Notes: generated by a model not told the origin, from the letters alone. DNA of 6,708 nt from Candidatus Methanophagaceae archaeon (GCA_013374505.1 QENJ01000269.1:1-6708), one strand, 5' to 3'. Positions 1 through 6,423 are shown, numbered from the stretch's first letter. Program-made: numbers and translations.

Positions 1-30
1 ATCCACTTATCCAGTGGACAAAAAAGAGTT

Positions 31-192
31 CCGCTTTTCCCCGCAAATCCGAACTTCCAAATCCTAAACAATATCGAATACCAAAATCACAATGACAATA
101 ACAGCGAAGCGTTCTTTGATGATGCACCCTTTAGAAGAGTTTGTTTTGAATTTTGTGCTTAGGATTTATGATTTCTCGCAGCTAAGGCGGGA
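31..192. repeat. imperfect palindromic intergenic element
   Basis: AAATCCTAA at 59-67 is matched exactly by its reverse complement TTAGGATTT at 159-167. Around this core both arms keep weaker mirror similarity: the left arm begins CCGC (31-34) and the reverse-complemented right arm also begins CCGC (from about 192), with a GCxxAAATC-like block between. The stretch has AT-rich low-complexity wording of the AATCCTAAA / GAATACCAAA kind, which is typical of dispersed non-coding palindromic elements in some environmental archaeal and bacterial genomes. That class assignment is from memory and inferred. There is no open reading frame of note on either strand. Whether it is transcribed or mobile cannot be told from one copy. 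Confidence 0.45.
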
Positions 193-313
193 ATGATTTC
201 AGTCCTTTTTTTCGGTTGCAACAATTGATGATCAGCTTGATCTTCTCATGACGGGCCACATCCAAACTCTTCATTCAGCGTGAGCACGCAAGCAGAACAA
301 TCTAAAGTCAGCA

Positions 314-329
314 GAAATACTTATATATA
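314..329 (+). promoter_or_regulatory. candidate archaeal BRE/TATA promoter (distal, hdeD)
   Basis: An A-rich BRE-like stretch (GAAATA, 314-319) is followed directly by TTATATATA (321-329), a good archaeal TATA box. Transcription would start near 350, leaving a leader of about 200 nt before the HdeD-family start at 552. That is long for an archaeon, so either the leader is regulatory or the nearer AT-rich box at about 471-480 is the real promoter. Confidence 0.45.
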
Positions 330-340
330 CACCCGTGTAT
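327..340. promoter_or_regulatory. operator-like inverted repeat overlapping TATA box
   Basis: ATACAC (327-332) and GTGTAT (335-340) are perfect reverse complements separated by CC. The left half-site overlaps the last three bases of the candidate TATA box at 321-329. Such placement is what a repressor competing with TBP/TFB would use. The regulator is unknown and this is an inference from position and symmetry only. Confidence 0.35.
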
Positions 341-478
341 GTACATTATTAGATTGATTCGCAAGCGTGGAACTCACACGCGCGGGAAATAGGGGAGAAA
401 GAACAAAATTGGGTAGAACGGTATCGGGAACGGGAGAGACTACAATTAGTTGCTTGTGGAATAGTATAGTGGAAAATT

Positions 479-499
479 ATGTTTAAACATCCGGATGTT
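479..499. promoter_or_regulatory. two overlapping palindromes upstream of hdeD
   Basis: ATGTTTAAACAT (479-490) is a perfect 12-bp palindrome and AACATCCGGATGTT (486-499) is a perfect 14-bp palindrome. They share AACAT at 486-490, so the sites are alternatives for hairpin folding or a compound protein-binding site. They sit about 40 nt before the Shine-Dalgarno of the HdeD-family gene and directly after the AT-rich GGAAAATTAT (471-480), which could serve as a proximal promoter box. An operator near the transcription start is the most natural reading. A leader hairpin is the alternative. Confidence 0.4.
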
Positions 500-537
500 G
501 CTGTTTGGATACAGAACAACCAGTAACAATTCTGGAT

Positions 538-544
538 GAGGAGG
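538..544 (+). promoter_or_regulatory. Shine-Dalgarno fixing the hdeD start
   Basis: GAGGAGG lies 7 nt before the ATG at 552. It is the best ribosome binding site in the window and settles the start codon of the HdeD-family gene. Confidence 0.75.
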
Positions 545-551
545 AAAAATT

Positions 552-1118
552 ATGAATGAAACAACTGGAATGGAGCAAGCTATGTTAGCACAGGATTCAT
601 GGGTACTAGCACTGGAGGGCATTTTTGCATTGGTCATAGGATTTTTAATCTTGTTCTGGCCTGCAATGAGTTTGGTAACGTTAACCCTATTCGTGGGTGC
701 TTTTGCACTGGTAAGCGGTATCTTCTCTCTTGTCGGTGCGCTAAAAGCGAAAAAAGGGAATCGCGGGTTGGAAATCCTTCACGGCGTGGCTGGTATCATA
801 TTTGGGTGCATCATCTTTGCATGGCCGATAGCCACTACCGTAATGCTACTTTGGTTTGTCATGGCATGGTTAGTAGTTAGCGGTATATTCCGGATCGTAG
901 CTGGTTTTTCGCTACCGAAAGGCGATATGAGTAAAGGTCTGGTCATATTGAACGGATTTTTAGCGCTGATCATCGGTATTCTGTTGATCGCTCTCCCACC
1001 AGGAGAAGGACTGTTAACCACAGCCATTCTAATAGGTTTTTACGGCATTTTTGGTGGCATAACGCTTATTATGCTATCATTCATGTCAAAGAGCGTGCAG
1101 TCGCAAATGGGTGCCTGA
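552..1118 (+). CDS. HdeD family (DUF308) six-helix membrane protein
   Basis: The 188-residue protein is almost wholly hydrophobic, with six predicted membrane helices at about residues 17-36, 39-64, 74-91, 94-119, 129-148 and 155-178. They read as three repeated helix pairs. Each of the first two pairs carries the family's aromatic-Trp-Pro turn (FWPAMS at 35-40, AWPIAT at 90-95), and the fourth helix ends in the typical SGIFRIVAGF (110-119). Length and pattern match the HdeD/DUF308 family, named for the Escherichia coli acid-resistance membrane protein; the molecular function is not settled. The ATG has a GAGGAGG site 7 nt upstream. The gene stands alone between a long, palindrome-rich leader and a strong terminator, which suggests a separately regulated, perhaps stress-responsive, unit. 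A specific acid-resistance role in this organism is not shown by the sequence. Confidence 0.88.
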   Translation: MNETTGMEQAMLAQDSWVLALEGIFALVIGFLILFWPAMSLVTLTLFVGAFALVSGIFSLVGALKAKKGNRGLEILHGVAGIIFGCIIFAWPIATTVMLLWFVMAWLVVSGIFRIVAGFSLPKGDMSKGLVILNGFLALIIGILLIALPPGEGLLTTAILIGFYGIFGGITLIMLSFMSKSVQSQMGA

Positions 1119-1146
1119 AGCACGAGGTAGCTTAACGTCAGATAAA

Positions 1147-1192
1147 GGAAGGGGTAAGAACGGAATGGCCCCTTCCAAACATTTTTTTTTTT
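1147..1192 (+). terminator. hairpin plus T11 terminator after hdeD
   Basis: GGAAGGGG (1147-1154) pairs perfectly with CCCCTTCC (1169-1176), giving an 8-bp GC-rich stem with a 14-nt loop. After AAACA there is an uninterrupted run of 11 T (1182-1192). It begins 28 bp after the HdeD stop. The T-run alone would be a good archaeal terminator; with the stem it also looks like a bacterial intrinsic terminator. Confidence 0.8.
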
Positions 1193-1549
1193 ACAGGGCT
1201 ACTACAAAGGGAAACAGAGTTTTTAGACGGGCATATCGTATATTTTGCGGTTTTAGTGTTGTAATCGTCATTTTGCTAGTTCAAGTCTTTTATAGTCCAA
1301 ACAGGGGACATCCGTGCCTTAGGGACCGTAACGGGCGGATTGTCCAGTTCTCTCTCGGTAAAGGGCAAAAGAGGATTTATCAACAGGGCAATCCAACGCG
1401 AACTTATCTGGCCCGTCCGCAATATCTTTTACGTATTACTGTTCTATCGGCGTCACTACCGGGCACGCCCCTTTTATCGGTTAAAGAGCCGAATGGTCGT
1501 AGCTTTATTATGTTCTCGCGAAAACCTGTGTGATCTTGTGATTTGCTAA
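1193..1549. other. stretch without a recognisable gene
   Basis: About 360 bp lie between the terminator and the transposase relic. One plus-strand frame stays open from 1111 to 1533, but it overlaps the end of HdeD and runs through the terminator hairpin and T-run, so it is unlikely to be a real gene from that start. A second frame (1340-1549) encodes a basic, Arg- and Tyr-rich peptide and ends in TAA (1547-1549), immediately before and in the same frame as the IS630 relic. Neither product resembles a family I know, neither has a Shine-Dalgarno, and the minus strand gives only short pieces. Most likely this is decayed sequence or the junction left by an old insertion or deletion. Confidence 0.4.
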
Positions 1550-1903
1550 GTAATTACTCTCAAATATTTGGATAGTGTCTTTCCACCGGAGATGAAGCTC
1601 GTAATAACGCTCGATAGCCATTCAGCGCATACATCCCAGGAGACCAAGGAATTTCTATTAACGGTGCCAAATCGCTTCTCTTTTGTGTTCACGCCAAAAC
1701 ACGCATCATGGCTCAATATTATTGAGTGCCTTTTTAGTAAAATGGCAAGAAGTTTTCTTAGAGGCATACGAGTTTCATCAAAAGAGGAACTCAAAGAACG
1801 TATTCTCAAATACTTCGATGAGCTAAATCAAATGCCAGTGGTTTTCAAATGGAGATATAAACTGGACGAAATTCCGGGAGGGGTGGTGTCGAATGTTTAT
1901 TGA
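1550..1903 (+). pseudogene. IS630-family transposase, C-terminal fragment
   Basis: Only the last third of an IS630-type DDE transposase remains. Counting from the TTG at 1568, LDSHSAHTS (15-23) carries the second catalytic Asp (D16). FTPKHASWLNIIE (41-53) supplies the third acidic residue (E53), followed by FSKMARSFLRGIRV and a conserved tail ending KWRYKLDEI. Full members are roughly 330-370 residues. Here the N-terminal helix-turn-helix domain and the first catalytic Asp are absent. Family-like sequence begins at about LKYLD (1559), and a TAA in the same frame sits at 1547-1549. The remaining 111 codons contain no stop, so the truncation may be fairly recent. No start with a ribosome binding site and no terminal inverted repeats could be found. 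The element cannot move on its own. Confidence 0.88.
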
Positions 1904-1952
1904 TATGTTAATTGAGAAACGCTACAGTAGTTATGCTACCTACCGTTCAAAC

Positions 1953-1972
1953 GGAAAACCACGATTTATTTG
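1953..1972 (+). promoter_or_regulatory. candidate BRE/TATA promoter of the marker 8 gene
   Basis: The A-rich GGAAAACC (1952-1959, BRE-like) precedes ATTTATTTG (1964-1972), an archaeal TATA-like box. A start about 25 nt downstream, near 1992, would leave a leader of only some 6 nt before the ATG at 1998. This fits the lack of a convincing Shine-Dalgarno there and suggests nearly leaderless initiation. TATATTATT (1981-1989) is a less well-placed alternative. Confidence 0.45.
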
Positions 1973-1997
1973 AATCAAGCTATATTATTTTTATAGG

Positions 1998-2843
1998 ATG
2001 AAAAAAGACCGGCATGTCCTTGAGACGTTGGGCAAGACAAGAGTAGTAGTAGAAGACGGTAAGGTAGTAGAAGTAGGCAAACCACTGCTCAAATACTGTC
2101 CTTTGTGGGATAAGATGCGTGGCATAAAGGAACTGAACGAGCGGGTGGTAAAAACGAACGTAGAGTTCAGGATACAAGATTTCGGGATGTGTACCGCGAA
2201 TAGGGAAGTGGAATTAGAGGTTTTTGTTGGTTTCGGTGCTTCGGAGACGTTCATGACTGCACTACGTCATGGGCTGCTCGATGCTACGGTCACGGTTTGT
2301 GAAGGTGCCGGCACGGTGATTACATCTAATCCTGCACTGGAGCAGGGAATAGGGGCACGACTGAGCGGAGTAATCGAGACAACACCGGTAGCAGGAATAG
2401 TAAAGAACATAAAAGCAAAAGGAGGCGTGATACTCGACCCACCGGCGATAGACCAGGCAAGAGGTTTGCAGATGGCGCTTCAGCTTGGCTACGAAAGAGT
2501 GGGTGTTACCGTGTCCCGGCTGGAAGATGCGGTACAGTGTAGAGCAATCAGCGAGCAGGCAGTGCTATTCGGCGTGCATCTCACGGGTATCGCCAGAAAA
2601 GAAGCGGAAGAGTTCTGTGAACTAGCCGATTTGGTTACTGCTTGCGCATCACAACATATAAGAGCACTCGCAAAGAAGAAAGCGATTTTACAGGCAGGCA
2701 CGGCAATCCCGATCTTCGCGCTCACGACAGTGGGCAAGGAATTGCTTTTAGAACGTGCAAAAGAGGTAGAAGCTGCTTTGTTAGTGAATACTATGCGGCT
2801 GCCTATGCTCCCGGTGGGTAAGCAGCCGGAACCTATGGTATAA
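1998..2843 (+). CDS. methanogenesis marker protein 8 (DUF2099)
   Basis: This 281-residue protein matches the methanogenesis marker 8 family, found in nearly all Mcr-containing archaea and of unproven function. Recognisable blocks are the opening KTRVVVEDGKVVEVG (13-27), YCPLW (33-37) before a RGIKE block, FRIQDFGMCT (57-66), the glycine-rich GFGASE (78-83), CEGAGTVITSNP (101-112), and DLVTACAS (211-218) near the C-terminus. Six cysteines (34, 65, 101, 181, 207, 216) include those inside the conserved YCP, GMCT and ACAS motifs, so metal or Fe-S binding is possible but not shown. No signal peptide or membrane helix is evident, so it should be cytoplasmic. The length is usual or slightly long for the family. 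It precedes ilvD by 54 bp, yet ilvD has its own promoter-like box. By phylogenetic distribution the family is linked to methyl-coenzyme M reductase biology; a reaction cannot be assigned. Confidence 0.88.
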   Translation: MKKDRHVLETLGKTRVVVEDGKVVEVGKPLLKYCPLWDKMRGIKELNERVVKTNVEFRIQDFGMCTANREVELEVFVGFGASETFMTALRHGLLDATVTVCEGAGTVITSNPALEQGIGARLSGVIETTPVAGIVKNIKAKGGVILDPPAIDQARGLQMALQLGYERVGVTVSRLEDAVQCRAISEQAVLFGVHLTGIARKEAEEFCELADLVTACASQHIRALAKKKAILQAGTAIPIFALTTVGKELLLERAKEVEAALLVNTMRLPMLPVGKQPEPMV

Positions 2844-2856
2844 CGGAAAAGGTACC

Positions 2857-2892
2857 TTTAAATAAAGCACAAATATCTGTCTTTATAGTGAT
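2857..2892 (+). promoter_or_regulatory. candidate TATA box and short leader of ilvD
   Basis: TTTAAATAAA (2857-2866), preceded by GGAAAAGG (2845-2852, BRE-like), is a good archaeal TATA element. Transcription would begin near 2886, giving a leader of roughly 12 nt. That leader contains GTGAT (2888-2892), complementary to the end of archaeal 16S rRNA, 5 nt before the ATG at 2898. No leader peptide or attenuator is visible, so branched-chain amino acid attenuation is unlikely here. Confidence 0.5.
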
Positions 2893-2897
2893 GTAAC

Positions 2898-4544
2898 ATG
2901 CGTTCGGATATTTTAAAAGAGGATATAGAGACTTTACCACACCGCGCGTTATTGATGTCCGCGGGTTTAAAGAGCGAAGATTTTGCGTTGGACAAGCCGT
3001 TTATCGGTGTTGCAAATAGTTATAACAACATTATCCCCGGGCATATTCTCCTGAATGAGCTAACACAAGAGGTGAAACGCGGTATTCGAGATGCCGGCGG
3101 CGTGCCTTTGGAATGGGGCGTTCCCGGCGTTTGTGATGGCGTAGCGATGTTTGTAGAGATGCGGCTCAGTCTGCCAAGCCGAGAGCATATCGCGGATAAC
3201 ATTGAGATAATGACTCTTTCGCATTCGTTAGATGGCTGGGTTGGCGTGACAAATTGCGATAAGATAACACCAGGGATGTTAATGGCTGCGGGACGGTTGG
3301 ACATACCGGCGATTATGATCACTGGCGGCCCGATGAAAGCGAATGTCATAGAAGGGCAGAAGCACCACCCAATTGAAGGTTTCGGTATCGTGGGTCAAGT
3401 AAAAGGCGGTGTGATGGCTGAAGAAGAAGCGCGGAAGATGTTGCCGGTTATGGCTTGCGGCGCGGGTTCTTGTGTTGGGCTCTTTACGGCAAATACGATG
3501 GCTGTGGCTACGGAGGTTCTGGGCATGTCACTGACGAACTGTGCCACGACCTTAGCGATAGACCCTGAGAAGAATAAGCAGGCGTATGAAACCGGGAAAA
3601 GAATAGTTGCGTTGGTAAAAGCAGACGTAAAGCCGCGTGACATAATGACTAAGAACGCATTTGAGAACGCAATTAGAGTAGATATGGCGATGGGCGGCTC
3701 AACAAATGCTGTTTTGCATATCCCGGCGATAGCCAAAGAAGCGGGCGTTGAGGTCAATGTAGATATGTTCGATGCGGTAGCAAGAGAAACGCCGAATTTA
3801 TGTAAGATAATTCCTGCGGGAACCGATGAGATGGCAGACGTTGACCGTGCCGGTGGAATACCCGCAGTTCTTAACCGGTTGAAGGATCTGTTGAAAGATG
3901 CACAAACAGTAAACGGGCGATCAATTTTAGCGATAGCAGAAGAAGGAAAAGCACGGGATGACGATGTTATCAGGACTCGGGCTACTGCACACTTTTCGGA
4001 AGGTGGCATAGCGGTATTAAAAGGCAATATCGCGCACAGTTCGGTAATAAAACAAACTGCGGTTGGCGCGGATATGATGACGCATTCAGGGCCGGCTAAG
4101 GTGTTCTATAGCGAGAAGGATTTGCTGGATGCGATAGAAGCGAAAGGAATCGCCGAAGGAGACGTGATCGTGTTACCGTACCAGGGTCCTGCGGGTGCGC
4201 CGGGCATGCCTGAGATGCTGACGCCCACGGATGCGATTATGGGTGCGGGCTACAAAAAGGTGGCTCTGATCACAGACGGTAGGTTCTCGGGCGGTACCAG
4301 TGGTCCTTGTGTCGGGCATGTCGAGATGGAAGCGTATAACGGCGGTGCTATTGGTGCGATAAAAGACGGTGATATTGTTGAGATAGATATACCGAACAGG
4401 ACACTTAATGTTAGGTTAAGCGATGCTGAGATAGAAGCGCGGTTGAAAATAGCAAAAGCGCCGGCACGCAAGCTGACGCCGTTATTGGTTTCGTACAGAG
4501 AGAAGTTTAAGGGCGTTAATTGTTATGGCGAAGAGAAGAACTAA
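2898..4544 (+). CDS. ilvD: dihydroxy-acid dehydratase IlvD
   Basis: IlvD is the cytoplasmic Fe-S enzyme that dehydrates 2,3-dihydroxy-isovalerate and 2,3-dihydroxy-3-methylvalerate to the 2-oxo acids leading to valine, leucine and isoleucine. The 548 residues cover the whole IlvD/Edd family. CDGVAM (79-84) and TNCDKITPGM (118-127) carry the Mg-binding Asp, cluster Cys120 and the adjacent Lys. GAGSCVGLFTANTM (188-201) carries cluster Cys192. MGGSTN (265-270), PGMPEML (435-441) and ITDGRFSGGTSG (458-469) hold the remaining active-site residues, including the catalytic Ser in GRFSGG. Position 48 is Gly (PGHILL), as in E. coli IlvD, not the extra Cys of [2Fe-2S] enzymes, so an oxygen-sensitive [4Fe-4S] cluster is likely. 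The C-terminus lacks the SAD-x-GA block seen in E. coli and Methanocaldococcus proteins and ends in VNCYGEEKN, so this is a divergent subgroup. A sugar-acid dehydratase role is the less likely alternative. Confidence 0.9.
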   Translation: MRSDILKEDIETLPHRALLMSAGLKSEDFALDKPFIGVANSYNNIIPGHILLNELTQEVKRGIRDAGGVPLEWGVPGVCDGVAMFVEMRLSLPSREHIADNIEIMTLSHSLDGWVGVTNCDKITPGMLMAAGRLDIPAIMITGGPMKANVIEGQKHHPIEGFGIVGQVKGGVMAEEEARKMLPVMACGAGSCVGLFTANTMAVATEVLGMSLTNCATTLAIDPEKNKQAYETGKRIVALVKADVKPRDIMTKNAFENAIRVDMAMGGSTNAVLHIPAIAKEAGVEVNVDMFDAVARETPNLCKIIPAGTDEMADVDRAGGIPAVLNRLKDLLKDAQTVNGRSILAIAEEGKARDDDVIRTRATAHFSEGGIAVLKGNIAHSSVIKQTAVGADMMTHSGPAKVFYSEKDLLDAIEAKGIAEGDVIVLPYQGPAGAPGMPEMLTPTDAIMGAGYKKVALITDGRFSGGTSGPCVGHVEMEAYNGGAIGAIKDGDIVEIDIPNRTLNVRLSDAEIEARLKIAKAPARKLTPLLVSYREKFKGVNCYGEEKN

Positions 4545-4548
4545 AAAA

Positions 4549-4584
4549 TAGCTCGCACTACACAGGATAGCACGAGCTTTATTT
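4549..4584 (+). terminator. bulged-hairpin terminator after ilvD
   Basis: AGCTCG (4550-4555) pairs with CGAGCT (4573-4578), and inside it CTA (4558-4560) pairs with TAG (4568-4570) across a symmetric CA/CA internal loop, leaving a 7-nt apical loop. The stem is followed directly by TTTATTT (4578-4584). It starts 5 bp after the ilvD stop and separates ilvD from the next gene. Confidence 0.6.
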
Positions 4585-4653
4585 GTACAGGTTTTCTATC
4601 GGATTCACAACAATATCGTATTTGAAGTGAGTGTGCGTTAAAAGGTACTGGAC

Positions 4654-5505
4654 ATGAGGCTAAAAATGGATTTAACAGTTCTTGTGGACAATAATACGCT
4701 GATAGATCGGTATTTCTACGGCGAACCGGGGGTATCTTATTTTATTGAAGCGGAAGGCAAAAGGATTTTATTTGACGTAGGGTATTCGGATGCGTTTATT
4801 AAAAACGCACGAAAGATGAATGTTGATTTGCTAAATATAGATTTTTTGGCTCTTTCTCATGGACACCTTGATCATACATGGGGTTTAGATCCGCTCATCA
4901 GGATTTATACCGAAGCAGTGTTAGAAAACATACCTCATAAGAAACCCACGCTTGTAGCCCACCCTTTAACATTTCTAACCAAAACGGTTAATGGTTTGGG
5001 GGAAATAGGTTCAATAATTTCAGAGGAGAAGTTATCTAAACATTTCAATATCAAATTGAGTAAAGACCCTGTGTGGTTAACAGAGAACCTGGTTTTTCTT
5101 GGAGAGATAGAGAGAAAGAATGATTTTGAAGCTAAAAGCCCAATTGGCAAAATTGTGAAACCAGACTTTGAAGAAGACGACTATTTAATGGACGATTCTG
5201 CGTTAGTTTACAAATCATCAAAGGGGTTGGTGATTATTACGAGTTGTTCTCATGCGGGAATTTGCAATATCGTAGAATATGCAAAGAAGATTTGTGATGA
5301 TGATAGAGTAATTGATATAGTCGGAGGATTTCATTTGCTTAATCCTTCCGAGGAGCAACTACAAGGTACTTTGGAATATATACAAAAATTGCAACCAGAT
5401 GAAGTGCATACCTGTCATTGCACGGATTTGAATTCAAAAATAGCGTTAGCCAATGTTGCGAATCTTAAGGAAGTGGGTGTGGGACTTAAACTTGAATATG
5501 AATAG
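4654..5505 (+). CDS. MBL-fold metallohydrolase, dihydropterin-synthase-like (TMPBP type)
   Basis: A 283-residue cytoplasmic metallo-beta-lactamase-fold protein. The metal-binding signature SHGHLDH (68-74) provides His69, His71, Asp73 and His74. Further family ligands lie in TSCSHAGICNIV (197-208, His200), GGFHLL (224-229, His227) and HTCHCTD (252-258, His255). This CSH, GGFH and CHC arrangement is that of the subgroup containing Methanocaldococcus MJ0301, reported to make the 7,8-dihydropterin-ribofuranosylaminobenzene phosphate intermediate of methanopterin. The subgroup also has many bacterial members of unknown role, so the pterin assignment is tentative, though it suits a methanopterin-using host. 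The start is ambiguous: the ATG at 4654 has AAAGGT 7 nt upstream, while the ATG at 4666 has GAGG 6 nt upstream and would shorten the protein by four residues. It likely shares a transcript with the acetyltransferase 39 bp downstream. Confidence 0.85.
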   Translation: MRLKMDLTVLVDNNTLIDRYFYGEPGVSYFIEAEGKRILFDVGYSDAFIKNARKMNVDLLNIDFLALSHGHLDHTWGLDPLIRIYTEAVLENIPHKKPTLVAHPLTFLTKTVNGLGEIGSIISEEKLSKHFNIKLSKDPVWLTENLVFLGEIERKNDFEAKSPIGKIVKPDFEEDDYLMDDSALVYKSSKGLVIITSCSHAGICNIVEYAKKICDDDRVIDIVGGFHLLNPSEEQLQGTLEYIQKLQPDEVHTCHCTDLNSKIALANVANLKEVGVGLKLEYE

Positions 5506-5530
5506 AATTGCAGATGAAAACGGCATAGAT

Positions 5531-5536
5531 AGGAGG
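5531..5536 (+). promoter_or_regulatory. Shine-Dalgarno deciding a TTG start
   Basis: AGGAGG lies 8 nt before the TTG at 5545. No ATG or GTG in this frame lies at a suitable distance from it, so TTG is the preferred start of the acetyltransferase. Confidence 0.7.
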
Positions 5537-5544
5537 AAAAAGAA

Positions 5545-6423
5545 TTGCAACAGGGAACCGATGACCAAGCAATACTCGACCGGCTCAGCATCCGCAGAAT
5601 GACAAGGGATGAGGTCGCGTTTATCATTGATCTGGCGGCAGAAGAGGGCTGGAACCCGGGTATCCATGATGGCAGGTGCTTTTATGCCACAGATCCGAAC
5701 GGTTTTTTCGTTGGCGAGCTGGATGGCGAGCTTGTGGGTAGTATTTCCGCGGTAGCCTATAACGATTCTTTCGGGTTCATTGGCTTGTACATAGTAAAGC
5801 CGGAATTCCGTGGTAAGGGGATGGGCACACGGTTATGGGATGTGGGCAGGGCATATCTGACGGACCACAGCATTGAGCTGGACGGCGTGGTGGCGCAGCA
5901 GCCGTACTACAATAGGCATGGTTTTCGCATTGAATACCAGAACCTACGATACGAGGGTGTGGGTGGCGGGATAATGCCAGAAGGAGTGGTGGAGATTTCA
6001 GAGGTGCCATACAAGGAACTGCTCGTATATGATGCCGGGATTTTCCCAGCGGCCATACCGCAATTTCTCAAATGCTGGATTGAGCAGCCGGAAAGTGTAG
6101 CATTGGCGGTAGTGAAAGACAGTCGTGTGGCTGGCTACGGCGTAATACGCAAGTGCCGAACAGGACACAAAATCGGGCCTTTGTTTGCGGACAATGAGCA
6201 TATCGCGGAGAATCTTTTTGCGGCACTGAAGAGCCATGTGCCGGGAGAATCCATCTTTCTGGACACGCCTGAAGTCAACCCGAAAGCGGTGGCACTTGCA
6301 GAACGGCACCATATGCATGTGATGTTCCAAACGGTGCGCATGTACTCCAGAGAAGAACCACACATATCGCGAACTCGCATATTCGGCGTGAGTACTTTCG
6401 AGCTTGGTCTAATGTTAAAATAA
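5545..6423 (+). CDS. two-domain GNAT acetyltransferase (YitI-like)
   Basis: The 292-residue protein has an N-terminal GNAT domain (about 14-137) and a second GNAT-like domain (about 150-290). The first contains the beta-4/alpha-3 acetyl-CoA loop at 89-94, reading RGKGMG, after GLYIVKPEF, and the YYNRHGF motif (121-127) before NLRYEGVG. The second carries RTGHKIGPLFAD (205-216), FLDTPEVNP (238-246), VRMYSRE (264-270) and a closing FGVSTFELG. This matches the tandem arrangement of GNAT plus Acetyltransf_18 proteins such as the bacterial YitH/YitI group. Acetyl-CoA binding is expected in the first domain; the acceptor is unknown. The TTG start is supported by AGGAGG 8 nt upstream. By eye it looks more GC-rich than the MBL gene before it, which may mean separate origin by transfer. 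Spacing of 39 bp suggests co-transcription with that gene. Confidence 0.88.
   Translation: MQQGTDDQAILDRLSIRRMTRDEVAFIIDLAAEEGWNPGIHDGRCFYATDPNGFFVGELDGELVGSISAVAYNDSFGFIGLYIVKPEFRGKGMGTRLWDVGRAYLTDHSIELDGVVAQQPYYNRHGFRIEYQNLRYEGVGGGIMPEGVVEISEVPYKELLVYDAGIFPAAIPQFLKCWIEQPESVALAVVKDSRVAGYGVIRKCRTGHKIGPLFADNEHIAENLFAALKSHVPGESIFLDTPEVNPKAVALAERHHMHVMFQTVRMYSREEPHISRTRIFGVSTFELGLMLK

Noticed and set aside
2..18. Hairpin TCCACT / AGTGGA with a 5-nt loop at the left edge
   Set aside because: Short stem, no T-run on the proper side for either strand, and the upstream context is outside the window, so no role can be supported.
188..212. AAGG/CCTT mini-stem followed by T7, possible terminator
   Set aside because: Stem of only 4 bp and no recognisable gene upstream in the window; T-run alone is weak evidence.
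339..392. 17-codon ATG-started mini-ORF in the hdeD leader
   Set aside because: Its start lies before the likely transcription start of the nearby TATA box and it has no Shine-Dalgarno; chance is the simpler explanation.
1111..1533. 140-codon open frame on the plus strand with a GTG start
   Set aside because: It begins inside the end of the HdeD gene and runs straight through the terminator hairpin and T11 tract, has no ribosome binding site and resembles no known family.
3395..4027. 210-codon open frame on the minus strand within ilvD
   Set aside because: It is antisense to highly conserved IlvD motifs and its translation has the Ser/Ala/Ile-rich composition of a shadow frame; no promoter or ribosome binding site.
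5998..6363. 121-codon minus-strand open frame within the acetyltransferase gene
   Set aside because: Antisense shadow of the well-supported GNAT second domain; His/Arg/Phe-rich composition with no recognisable motif.
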